Positions 46,298 to 58,600 of a stretch of DNA of 64,000 bases are shown piece by piece. The notes below the pieces were generated by a model that saw only the letters and a list, made by a program, of their open reading frames with translations, was not told the DNA's origin and ran no database searches. The DNA comes from Daucus carota subsp. sativus (Eukaryota > Streptophyta > Magnoliopsida > Apiales > Apiaceae). The DNA is taken from positions 38,465,598 to 38,529,597 of the forward strand of contig NC_030385.2 in NCBI RefSeq assembly GCF_001625215.2. The letters run 5' to 3'. Position 1 is the stretch's first letter, and each line of letters starts with the position of its first letter. Made by a program: the position numbers and the translations under genes.

Positions 46298-49200
46298 TCA
46301 TATAGACATACCTTGTGGTACGCCTGCTGCAGCGGTCTTCGGCTTTGCCTTCTCCACAACAATAGCTTGTGTAGTAAGGACCATACCTGCAACTGATGCT
46401 GCATTTTGCAGTGCACACCTTGTTACCTTCGCGGGATCAATGACACCAGCATTAACTAGGTTCTCGTACTTGTCAGTCATTGCATTGTAACCAACCTCCC
46501 ATTCACTGGCCTTCACCTTCTCCACAACTACTTCTCCTTCAACCCCAGCATTCCGGGCTATTAAAGATGCAGGTGCAACCAAAGCCTACATGAAAAATGT
46601 CAATCAGCAAAACCCAAGATTTGTAACATAGCATATCGCAAGACCAGCCAATAAATCAGATGACGCTCAGTCAAATTTTTTATTTAGACTTGAAAGTAGT
46701 TAGCTTTGACATAGTTCTCTTCAGATACCCATAGTTAACAAGAAGACCTGGCCTTTGGTTCAACAAAACATGAACCAAAGAGGTATACATATCATGAGAC
46801 TGAAGCAACAACTTCACAAGATTGAACAAAGTAAGAAACTGAACCCTAAAAGGAGTTGATTAGGAACACTAAAGTAAATAAGTAATTGCTCTCTTATCTC
46901 CCATCATGAAATTGAAAAAGAAATGAGTAAATATACTTTCTGCTTTATCTATCATCAAGTAACACATTTAATTACCTTTTGTACTATGTCAGCTCCGAGA
47001 CGCTCCTCTGCATCCTCAAGCTTGGCCTTAATGGCAGGAACAAATTCTGACAAATGAACCAAGGCAGCACCACCACCGGGCACAATACCTTCTTCTATGG
47101 CAGCAAAAGTTGCATTCTTTGCATCCTCAATACGAAGCTTACGATCCTCAAGCTCGGTCTCAGTTGCAGCACCTACCTTAATAACAGCGACCCCACCAGA
47201 TAACTTGGCGATTCTCTCTGCAAGTTTCTCAGAATCATAAACAGAGTCGGTCTCAGACAATTCTTTCTTAATCTGTGCAATCCTAGCCTGAATCTCATCC
47301 TTTGATGCAGCATCAGCAATAATGGTCGTCGAATCCTTAGTGATGGTGATCTTTCTTGCCAAACCAAGCTGTTCAACCGAGGTGTTCTCAATGAGTAAAC
47401 TCAAGTCACTGGCTTGGTATTCAGCTCCTGGAAAGTGAACATGAGTATCTAATTAGAAGATTCCCGACCAACAAAATAAAATATTTTTTATTCAAAACAG
47501 AAATTTTTTGTCATGACTTTAGATTAATAATTGGACTTTTTCTTTGCGCTTCTTATAATAAACCTATAGGTTGCAAAAAGATAGCTCGCCATACATCACA
47601 CTTTATACCTTTTAAACTGATATACCTTCTAGTCTTCTACAATGCTCAGACAACACTTTATGTCCTTAACTCTTGCTGTATTTAAAAACACTAGTTCAAT
47701 AGTAACTTTAACCGCTCACCTGTCATAATTGCAATATCTTGAAGCAGAGCTTTTCTTCTCTCTCCAAAACCAGGTGCTTTAATAGCAGCAACATTGATTA
47801 TGCCCCTCAGTTTGTTCACAACAAGTGTAGCCAAAGCTTCTCCTGTGATATCCTCGGCAATGATAAGCAAAGGGGCTCGCAATTGGGTGGTCTTCTCTAA
47901 CAAGGGAATTATGTCCTTTATCGCAGAGATTTTCTGATCAGTGACCAATACTCTAGCATTCTCAAATTCAACGATCATTTTCTCAGGGTTGGTAACAAAT
48001 TGTGGTGAGATGTATCCTCTGTCAATCTGTAATGTCAAAAAAGATCACAAACTGATCAATACTGTAGTAACCTACCGGCTACGTTTTTCAAGGTAAGATT
48101 AGCCTCAGAGCAAGAATACAAAAAAAACAAACGCTTTTGGAGACCAAAATATATACATACCTCCATTCCCTCCTCTACATCAACAGTTGTTTCAAAAGAA
48201 GACGAGGATTCAATGGAAAGAACACCATCAGGGCCAACTTTGTCAATTGCATCAGCAACCATTGTACCAATTATGTCATCATTTCCAGCAGAGATCGATG
48301 CAATAGCTAAAATAATATAAAAAGAATATTAACATAGAATTATACTTGAAATTGAGTATTCAACTACATATAAACAACTGGTTTATAAAAACACCTACCA
48401 AGCCCTACCTTTAATGTCATCACGACCTTGAACGGGTCTTGCTTTATTCTCTAGCTCTTCAATCAGGGCTAGGACAGTTTTATCTATCCCTTTCTTAATA
48501 GAAACGGGATTAGCACCAGAGGTCACACTCAAGAGTCCAAGGTTAATTATTTCACGTGCAAGAATGGACGCAGTTGTTGTGCCATCACCAGCAGAATCAT
48601 TGGTTTTACTTGCAACCTACAAACATTTGACAAAATAATAATAAAATTTAATGCTAGGGACAGATTATGAAGAGGTCATCTAAATAAAGACACAGAAGAC
48701 TGAAGATGTAGAATATTTTAGATGGCACACACCTCCCTAATAAGAGCAGCACCAGCATTCTCCATGGCATCAGGCAGCTCTATAGCTCGAGCAATTGTGA
48801 CACCATCATTAACCACTTTAGGGGTTCCAAATTCATCCAACACAACATTCCTCCCTTAAAGAACGAAAAAATAAACCCATCAGTTAATCTTATTTCTACA
48901 TGGCATAACTTGTGAACAGTAGCCATATAGCACTATAAAACTTCTTTTTAAAGGCTGTAAGAGCTAAGAGGAGCCACATTCCGGCATTTGTCAAGGTGCA
49001 TGATCTCAAAGAAACATTAAATGTAGTCATAAAATCAAAAAACATATTAAAATGCTGGATATGCCAAGAAATAACTGCATAGCAGTGCTTAATACGACAG
49101 TAAATACATTCATCCTCACAGTTAGAACATTAAAAACAACCTCTTAAAATCTGCCAAAATTATGTGATTATGATTTGCCAATACATGTATCAGCCTTTGA

Positions 49201-49978
49201 CTAATCTAGTCTAATGGAGTTCATTAACCAAAGTGGAAGCTTTTTCACATTAAGCTTTTCGATTAAACAAATTTTGCTATTACAAGAGTAAGATTAGCCA
49301 TTTATGCAACAAGAACACCAACATTTCAAGTTCTCACAATCAAACCTCTTATAGCACAAAATTTTTTATAGGTGAACCAATCAACAACACTGTATATCCA
49401 ATCTTTACATATATAAGCACAATTCAGACAATTAGTTCTATCACACAATAATCCATCATCTCCTCCCAAACGCAAACACTAAATGTCTAAAACCATCCAA
49501 TTCAACATTTTACGAAGACCAGTTACTATATCTTTCACCCCAAAAACAATAAAAGATTAAAACTTTACACAAATTCAACAACATTTCGCACAATCCACCA
49601 AACAAAACACGAAAAGTCGAAAACTTTAAACTACCTCTGGGACCAAGAGTAAGACCAACAGCATCAGCAAGCTTATCAATCCCGCTCTGAAGCGCCGCTC
49701 TCGATTTCTGATCAAACGCTATATCTTTCGCAGCAGCTCTAACAGCAAGTCTCCTGCCCCTATTCTTTCCGCCATTAGAAGGCCTGTAATTCACCTTCTG
49801 CCCTTGCAATTGATTCACTCTTTTGCTCACCTATACAACAAATGAACCAATTTAAAAAAATATTTACAACACTAATAATAACAGAAAACAATTAATAAAC
49901 ATAAAAATGTGAAAGAGAGACTACTTGAGTGGGAGAGGAGAGAATTGAAGCAGTAGAAATGGCGTTAGCAGAAGCCAT
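46298..49978 (-). CDS. CPN60A: Plastid chaperonin CPN60 alpha (RuBisCO large-subunit-binding protein alpha)
   Basis: Group I chaperonin subunit that forms mixed alpha/beta rings in the stroma and folds RuBisCO large subunits and other proteins. Eight exons: 49978-49922, 49830-49635, 48854-48733, 48616-48409, 48306-48161, 48026-47720, 47427-46976 and 46585-46298, all GT-AG, giving 591 residues. The first 45-50 residues are rich in S, T, N and R ([11 protein letters not shown]...), a transit peptide; the mature part starts near [19 protein letters not shown]-binding motifs [16 protein letters not shown] and [15 protein letters not shown] are intact, as are [29 protein letters not shown] and [15 protein letters not shown]. 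The sequence follows the alpha, not the beta, subunit ([20 protein letters not shown]). The last codons read VPQGMSI then TGA, in place of the APEGLMV-type end; the final exon could be spliced differently but no better end was found. Confidence 0.96.
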
Positions 49979-51692
49979 TGGAGAGAAATTAGGGTTTGGG
50001 TTTGGGTTTGGATAAGGAGGAGGAGGAGCAGCAACTGAACTGAGATGTGTTTGGGGTTTTGGTAATGTTTAAGATTAGGGGTTTACTTTGTGTTTTGCAA
50101 GAGTGTGATTTTGGGCTTCCAGAAGCTTCGTCCAATTGGTAGTTCAAGATTGGTGAACGTTCACTCAACAGCTTTCTACTAGCTTCTAGTATAAACCATT
50201 TTAATTTTATTATAGAATAATCAATAATTTTTATTGGAAAATCAAGATCGGAACACCTTTTTTTTTTGTATGGATTTGTCTTGCTTAAAAATTCTGTTAA
50301 TCAAAATTAAATAATAGGAGGGACTTTGTATCCAAGTTATGAAAAATTATTTACAAAAGCAACTAAATATAACAGGTTTCAGTTCATTATGCTATAAAAT
50401 CATGATAATATAATTGATATATTAATCCTGAATTAGTTAAACCGCTTTCTAGCTTCAGATTGTATTAGAGTGTATTAGGCTGCAAATAAACAAGTCGTTG
50501 GTGTGTTTTCAAAAAAAAGAAAAAACAAGTCGTTGGTGGTGTACAAAATTCTAATTCTACTCGTTGAAGTTAGCTGGTTTTGCTCATTTTCTATTTTGGA
50601 AGAACCTGATTTAAACTCAGGTTCGTCTAATTCGGATCGAATTGAACTTGACACATGCTAGTTATTCATTTTAAATCGTATATATATATACAGATAGACT
50701 ATAAAAAAATAATTGTTAATGTGTATTCATAGACACACCCGTATATGTTTTGGCAAATTTTTATTATTTACAAAAGTTTCTCAATTTTGTGTACTGATTT
50801 AAGAATCCGAGAGAAACAAATATTGTATCATAATGAACACAATTTACACATACTTTTATAGACAGTAGTCACTACTCAGAGACTCTGAGTCAGAGTCTCG
50901 TATATATAGTGCCCGATGGCTGATGCATGAAAACAGATTATTAGTGGCCTCGAAAGCCATCAATGATGTATAAATAGCACTCATCATCACACGTAATCTT
51001 TAACGATACCAAAAATGATCATGGATAATCCTAGTTTATGTAACATATAATCCCATTCTCGACAGTAATGATTCTAAGATGTGATTGTGAGTTTAAAAAA
51101 TCGTGCTTTGTGTAGTGCATGTGCTACGTGTGTGCATATATTCATATAGATGTTTAATTTGCGCCGGCACAAGGTGCTCACACTTGACATGCAGCATTTG
51201 AGCACTCTACTGCAGATCGATATACAGGAACTCAAGAAGGAAGATAGATAAGTATGAAAACATCCGAAATGATGGCTGCACTAAACTTTATGAAGCACTC
51301 ACTAATCACTATGATTCCGTGTTGTTTTTCAGTTTTCTGATAGTTACTCATCTTATCATCATGCATCATGCATGTTTCTGAAGATCAGGTCATTTAAATC
51401 AGGGTCTAGTGAATCCAGTAAGTAGTAAACTAAGAAATTATTGCAAATCCGCCTGAGAAATCAAAGACTTGCATGCATGTTAAACCAGCTTCTCTGAACA
51501 CACACCCTTGGACTAGATACAAATCTATTACACAAACACACAGAAAGTAAGGATACACACATCTCAACAATATTGTAAGCGCAATACTGTTCTCAATACA
51601 ATTAGTAAAAACAAGACTTTAGAGCTGGTTGCCAAAGTTTCTGACTAGAAGTTGGGTGATCGAGCACATACTTGATGTAAACAATGCATGAA
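49979..51692. other. CPN60 alpha promoter side and intergenic DNA
   Basis: No gene seen. A 16-bp sequence ACAAGTCGTTGGTG(G)T is repeated at about 50489 and 50525 around an A run. The rest is unremarkable AT-rich DNA. Confidence 0.5.
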
Positions 51693-53072
51693 TCATGGTT
51701 TTGATTGGATATGAATGTGATCAACCCCTAGCTGGTTAAGCCATTCCATTTCCTCCTTCATTTTGGGCATCGCAGCTTTAGGGAGTGTAACGAGTACCCT
51801 CACACCACCTTTTGCTTTCACAGAAGAATCCACTTTGCAAGGAGGTAAAAACATACACAAATCTATAAAGAAATTGTTCCCTGGTAATGGTACCATGTTC
51901 ACCATTTCCTTCCATCCAAAATCCACCTCTTCCAGCAATCCTAATTGTCTCCAATCTGTTAGTACGACGGATGCACCATTGCTGATCTCAGCCTTCACAT
52001 TTTGTTGTATTATTGTTTCTAATATGTCCAGGGTCTTTGGAACAAAATCAGTGCTTGAAGTCAATACTTTCTTGCTCTCTTTGATCAGTTTAGCAACTCT
52101 AGAGAGAGGAAATTCATTCAAGTCTCTTACTGTCAGCGCTAAATGAGAGGAAGATAAGAAAGCATTTCCGTAATATCCAGGATTCAGGGGTGGATTCAGA
52201 ACATTTCTTATGCTCATTGCCATGCAAAACATGGTTTTTCCATCAGGACTTAGTTGCAAAGCTCTGGACTTTGACCTCCAGACATAGGCTCCCAGAATTT
52301 CGACAGTGGTGAAGTTTGTAGTCTCTGTTTCCTCCAATTCACTCAATAAACTCTTCCTCAGTCTTTCAATACTTTCTCCAGTTATATAGAAACATTCATG
52401 TGCAACAACAGTACAAGGCAAATATGGTGAACTTGCCAATGTAGACATGTCGACTGGAGGCAAAATAGGAACTTTACTTGCTGCCCCTACTAGCCTTTCC
52501 CTCTCCCACACAGGCTTCACCGTTGGCTCATTCTTTCCACTTGCTAGCTCAGCCATCGCCTTGTAGAATTGAGCTGCACCATATCCGTCACATACTGAGT
52601 GTGATAAGCCCATCCCAATAGTAAAACCACCGCAAGCAAATTTGGTCACCCTCAAAACTAAAGGGTGATAACCACATTCACTTTCACTAGGCCAATCAAA
52701 GGCTAATACTCTGGCCATTTCAGTGTCAATCCCATCTAAATAGTGAAGAGAAGAAAGTTCACAATCAGCATATGCCTCAAGAAAAGGCACGCCATCTGCA
52801 TTGCAAGTGATTCTGAGTTTCCCATTCTCACGTTTAAGCTTCCCAGCCAAGGGATAGTAGTAAACCAAAGCCTTGGCAAGGGCATCTCTGATGACTAAAG
52901 CTGGTTCCAGATCACTGATGTTATTCGTCTTGTATACGTAGACAGTTTGACAAAGTAGCTCAATGTTTGGATCATTGTCTATTGTAGACAAAGAAAGAAC
53001 TTCAGAAGGGGTTGGTTCTGCAGGTTTCACCAGCACAACATCTTTCTTATGAATCAATGGTGGAGTGGCCAT
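51693..53072 (-). CDS. BAHD acyltransferase, single exon
   Basis: Cytosolic acyl-CoA-dependent transferase that makes esters or amides of specialised metabolites. One uninterrupted frame of 459 residues from ATG 53072. The catalytic HXXXD motif is HSVCD (158-162), and the structural motif is DFGWK (384-388) where DFGWG is usual. Other family blocks: LSTIDNDPNIELLCQTVYVY near the N-terminus, YYYPLAGKLKR, GYHPLVLRVTKFACGGFTIG and YYGNAFLSSSH. The N-terminal pattern resembles the clade with taxane O-acetyltransferase-like and coniferyl-alcohol acyltransferase-like enzymes, but substrate cannot be read from sequence. A minus-strand TATATATG about 100 bp upstream (near 53170) may be its TATA box. 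Its neighbours (CPN60 alpha, RDM4) are not biosynthetic. Confidence 0.94.
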   Translation of the reverse strand: MATPPLIHKKDVVLVKPAEPTPSEVLSLSTIDNDPNIELLCQTVYVYKTNNISDLEPALVIRDALAKALVYYYPLAGKLKRENGKLRITCNADGVPFLEAYADCELSSLHYLDGIDTEMARVLAFDWPSESECGYHPLVLRVTKFACGGFTIGMGLSHSVCDGYGAAQFYKAMAELASGKNEPTVKPVWERERLVGAASKVPILPPVDMSTLASSPYLPCTVVAHECFYITGESIERLRKSLLSELEETETTNFTTVEILGAYVWRSKSRALQLSPDGKTMFCMAMSIRNVLNPPLNPGYYGNAFLSSSHLALTVRDLNEFPLSRVAKLIKESKKVLTSSTDFVPKTLDILETIIQQNVKAEISNGASVVLTDWRQLGLLEEVDFGWKEMVNMVPLPGNNFFIDLCMFLPPCKVDSSVKAKGGVRVLVTLPKAAMPKMKEEMEWLNQLGVDHIHIQSKP

Positions 53073-55612
53073 CTACAGATAAAAGGCTATATGTGAATGT
53101 GTTAAGAATCTAGGGAGTTTACTATTTTTGATCAAGGATGAAGGATGTGGTAGCTAGCACTTAATCATATTCATATATACTGCAGCAAGCAAATGTTACT
53201 TGAATTTATCCAAAACTCTGGCCCCATCCCACTATGTCAATATAGTGTTGGAAACAACTAGATAAGTACCATCTTGCACCATGGAAGCTTGACTATATGT
53301 TACTCCATACAAAGGTCAAATTAATCATTGAATTTCACTAGGCTACGAGCAACATGCAAGAATAATGTAGGCATGACTTAAGCATTTACCAAATATCCAG
53401 GGCAAAAAAGATATATTCAGTTTTATGGCTAAGTACATTGTTGTAAATCCTGTTTGAAGCATATTGCATGGTAAGAGTACTTGAGAATCTTGTTGGTTTT
53501 ACTAATGCAGCAACCATCACTCTTAAATCTTAATACATGGTTTCAGCAGTACATAATCGAGGATCTCGCTTAATTTCAAGTCTAAAACAGGATATTGATT
53601 AGTTTCAAGAAGGTTGGCATCTAGTACTAAACAATAAGGAGCCGTTTGGACAGATTTAAAATTATGACTAAATTTAAACCGACTTCTAATTTATTATACA
53701 AAAATCAAAAATGATTTAAATCCCGGACACCAAGGCCTGGCCAAAACACGCTCGAGGTCTTGTTTGATTTGCAAGAATTGATCAGAATACGAATGCAATG
53801 ACATTCCACTAGCTAGATTGCTCTTTAAGTATGATCTGCACCTACTCCACAGACTTTACTATTATATATATTAATTTTTGTGGTAACATGTATGGATTAG
53901 GTTTCTTCTTTCAAGTAACTTTTTAAACCAATGTCAACTTGACAAGAAATAGTTTGTTTGGATAAGTTGCCACTTTTCTTGCACGAATCCTCCATTTAAG
54001 TAGATATCTTGAGCAATGACATTTTCTTGACTAGAAATTTATTACTAATTTTTTTTTTTAACTTGAGCAATAACAATGGCTAAAGAGTTCTTTCATGGTC
54101 CAGAGAAAGAGACAGTAGGTTATTTTTGTTCCTTCACCCACAATATAATGGGATTACAATGGTAGCAATGATACAGAGTAGGGGTGTGCACGGGTCGGTT
54201 CGGCTCGGTTTTTAGTTAAAACCGTTACCGAACCGTACATGTCGGTTCGGTTCGGTTTCTACCTTAAAATCGTTACCGAACCGTTTCAAACGGTTTTTTT
54301 CGGTTCGGTTAACCGTCGGTTTGGTTACGGTTTTTTTCGGTTTTTTATAATAAAAAATATTACACAAATTTAATAATCAACTCAAAAAAATTTTTAATAA
54401 AAAATAAGGTATAATCACTAATTAAATATTATTCATTAGTACGTATTTTACCAAAATAAATAAGAAAGAAAATATTTAAAATATAAATACTTATTAATAT
54501 AATCGAAATGAAGTAGATGAGCACTATTACGGTATGGTTAACCGTCGGTTCGGTTGAGCTACGGTTTTTTTCGATTTTTGTCGATTTCGGTTTTTTTCGG
54601 TGTGGTTTTTCGGCTCGGTTTCGGTTTTTCGGTTTTTTTTGCTCAGCCCTGGAGGTAGCCAGGTGGTAGCAAGTTCTAGCTCTGGGTCAGGTTGTGCACT
54701 ACATAGTGCCAATAATCATAAATGAATGGGAGCAAAGATAAATTGGGTGCTAAAGTTTAAAGCACACAACCATAAACTTTAAAATTGTACCAATTGGAGT
54801 ATTGGACCACGAGGTAGATATATATGCCTCTTAGGAATTGTGTTATCCCGTGTCGAAAGAAAATTACGATTTTGACCACCTCATCATGCAAGGTTTTTCT
54901 CAAGACTGTTCTTAGTTAAGTGGGATTTCTAGATAAATCACGTACTTTCGGATGGGACATACTCCATATGTTTTATTTAGATTATATTTTCGGTACAGGA
55001 AGTCAGGAATGAAGAAAAAGTTTTAAATAGCAATTTCAGTATATTGTTATATGTCAGATACTTGTGAAATACTAAAAACCGACCCAAAATTTGAATTATT
55101 TTCATATTTACGAAAATAAAAATGACCGAAACCAAAAATTGTCGCCCATTCTTGATTGCACTACATAATGACACATTATTCTAAAAACCAGCTCGTACAT
55201 AATTGCAGAATATGCGGAACCATAATCAATTGGGAAGGCTAATTTGTAGACCGTAGTCCTTGCTGCACCAGAAACTGTCACGGTTCATATAAGATTCAAA
55301 AATAAAAGTAAATGAGAACATGTCTTTATTTGCCATTTACCTGGGTGATGAAACAACCTCAATTCCTGGTTGTTTAATCAAATCATCACAATAAGTCAGC
55401 CTTAGTAACCAACACTGTTGAAGCTAAATAATAACAGAAAGATATATAAATTCTGGAAAATTTAAAGTGGAACTCCTCACAAGCATAACGATATAATATT
55501 ATGTCTGATAACAAGTTTTAGGAAAGTCAAGGCTACTTAACCTAATTACATAAAAGAGTTAGATATTTTCATAATACTCCACATACTATGTTCAGCAAGC
55601 ACAAGCCCAGAG
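53073..55612. other. Intergenic between the BAHD gene and RDM4
   Basis: Contains the BAHD promoter and a GGTTCGG-rich element (listed separately). A short candidate MITE at about 53641-53752 has ends GAGCCGTTTGGAC and CCAAAACACGCTC but no sure target duplication. No gene seen. Confidence 0.45.
54179..54651. mobile_element. GGTTCGG-rich terminal-inverted-repeat element (hAT-like)
   Basis: The left end TAGGGGTGTGCACGGGTCGG and the right end (complement CAGGGCTGAGCAAAAA) are imperfect inverted repeats. Inside, GGTTCGGTTCGG / CCGAACCG runs occupy both ends around an AT-rich middle (54340-54530). Elements with this make-up are common in plant genomes. I could not find a clean 8-bp duplication. 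Confidence 0.55.
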
Positions 55613-58600
55613 CTACTTAAACTCATCATCCTCGTGATAGTTGTAATCACCATCATCATCATAGCTGTCATACTCGAAGCAATCCTCTTGTCCTGATCCT
55701 TCTTCAAAGAAAACATCTTTGTCTGATTTTTCAGGTTGCAAAGCTTCATCATCGCTAACAGACTTTTCATCATCCTCTGATATGTCATCAGAATTTTCGC
55801 TTTGAGTTTCCTCATTGCTGGATGTCTCCTCATCCGGGTAGTCGGTTCTGGCATTATCTTCCGCTATGATTTACAAACAACCGAAATACATAAATAAGCT
55901 TTCTCAACATATTGCAAAGAAGTCAAGTTTTGCACATCAAAAAATCAATTGATAGTGAACTGAACGCGCAGGCACACACATGGTTCCAAAGCACATGAAA
56001 GTGCGTAAAGAGCATGTGCAGGCACACACATGGTACTTCAAGAAGTCTTTTATTTATGTATATCCTCAATGGACAGCATTTACCTTAATGATAGTCGTAA
56101 TTCATGACGGTTAGATATTACACCGTCTATAAGCATTTAAATAATGGCAGACTTTATCATCACAAAAAAATGTATTTATATAGTAAGCAAATACCATTTG
56201 AATCATCACTTTCGTTTTCTATGTCATCAGGGCCATCATAAAAATCATCATTGTTATCATCCACTTGTACCCTAATACACAAGAGCATGGTCAGCAATAT
56301 GACAGAAAACAGAGGTAGAGCCAGAAAATAGATTACATGATTATAGAACTCACAAAGGAAATGGATTTAAGGCATCTTCCAACATCATACTTGTATCGTC
56401 CTTCACAGCATACAAATCATATACATAGTCATCTTTACCTGCTGCAATTGCAATAACCAGAAAGACTAAAATTTTTAGGCCACCATGGACAATTACCAGA
56501 ACACAATAACTCCATATTGTTAGAAAAAACGTTGTTATTCCCAGGAGAGGTGCAAAATTCCAAAATACCATTTAAGACAATAACGAAATAAGAAATTTAA
56601 AAATAGACTTCTACCAAGGCTAGTTATTAGGAATGCATTTCGGCAATTTTACAAAGCCACAAGCTTTTTGATGACGCTAATCATAAAATAGGTATATTAA
56701 GATACTATATATTTAAAATAAATCTGGCTACAAGTAGGAAACCAAAGAAAAAAATTTCCTTTTTTCAATATTAACTTTTGAGAACAACAGTGGAATTAAA
56801 GCACTTTGCAGAGTTTTATGTTACCCGATTTGAAAATGTGATTATCGATCTCAGATTCAAGTTCTGCAGCAGCATCAGGGATGCACTCTCTTAACAGGGG
56901 CAGAAAAGAGGACAACGTCATATAATCCTCATCTTCCATTTCTGCATTTCTGCAACAAACTTAAAGAAATCCAATCAGTATCAGCAAAATGCCAAGAAGC
57001 ATCAAATAACACTAATATTACATAAATATTAATATTTGCCTGTACTCTTTCTCTTCATGAGTTGTTTCTGGAACATCAACACGTACAACATCATACAGAT
57101 GACACATCTCCTCAAGTGCTTCATCATGATTTGCCTCTTTTGTCCCTTTTCGTTTTCTCCAGACTTGCTCAAAACGAGCACTTTTTGAGAAAATCTAAGG
57201 ATAAGATTGCACGGAGGTAAGCACAGAACAAAGATTACCTCTTATATAAGTTGAATACTGAAAATCCTGTTATGACACGTGTTGCCCTTCACTAATGGAA
57301 GTTATCTATATTCCAGGGCCTAATATACTATAAACAAAGAGACCAAACATGGTGTGAAGAGCCACACCAAAACTGACTGATCCAATAAACAAAATTTAAT
57401 TTGTTCGAACTAAGACTAAAATCAGAGTTAAACAAGTCTCACCAACTTTTGTAAATTTGGCCCCTTATCACAGCTAATTCAATAGAACTCAAGAAGTAAA
57501 ATCCCCACAATTTCTCAAGCTCAGGTTATAAATGGACAACAACTTGTTTGTGCTTGGCTTGGTTAATCAGGTCAAAGACACATAAACAAACCAGAGCATC
57601 ATAATTGCATCAAAAGAAAGATATGTATACCTCATGCTCCTTCTTAGCTTTTCCAAGTAGCTGCTCATGTTTCTGCAAACATTACATAATAAAAGGGACA
57701 ATGCCCTCTCTTAGGCTATAATCATTATGGCATAACAATCAGAGATTGAAGGGATGGCATCAAAACAGTAACCAGGTCAACATGCATTAATCATGATCTG
57801 CAATAACAAGATATAGTTACTTATCCATACATTTTGGTTATCATTTCTAAGATATTTACTAGCAACATATTAGATTCCTTTCACAGGCTAATTCAACAGC
57901 ATGATTGCAAATCAATCACATTTCTGCTTAATATCCAATATCACATACAGTTAATTTCACATGGTCGAGAATATTAGGGTATTATCATTGTACTGCAAAC
58001 TTAAATATATGTTTCCATTTACACTAAGTAGGTGAAAGCGATTAGAGAGACACTTCCAATCTCCACTGAACCAAATTTAAGCCAGATTCATCTTAAACAA
58101 GTTCTCATGACTTAGCAACAAACTTCATTTTTGTGATACTAAACTCTCAAAAATAGCCAATTTATCAACCATACTTTAAAGGTAATTGAAATAATCATAA
58201 ATATAAAGCTAAAATTTATGTATATATATGTACATATACTCCACATATATGTGTGTGTGTGTGTGGAGTATACTGCTGCAAAATTGCACAAATTGCTCAT
58301 ATAGCATCCTTTCCAATCAATGCATACAGTACAAGGCCAAGAGACATGCACCAGAAGAAAAAGGTTAAGAGAACCTTACATTCTCTGTTTTGAATGTGCG
58401 TCTCTTTTCTTCACTGTTATTAACAGAGTCCGCAATGTTCAATGCGTCAGGCTGCTTAAGAAGAGTAGCTAGTTAGAACACTGGCAGAATATTTGTGAAA
58501 GTCAAATCACTTCTTAAAACAGAACTGTTGTGTTTTCTGTAAGCTCTGAGGCCTAAAATCCAGTTTATCCTCGAGGTCAATACAAGCATACATATTGCAG

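Noticed and set aside
55546-55854. 102-codon ORF over the RDM4 last exon
   Set aside because: Wrong frame; a shadow of the acidic C-terminus encoded by 55863-55613.
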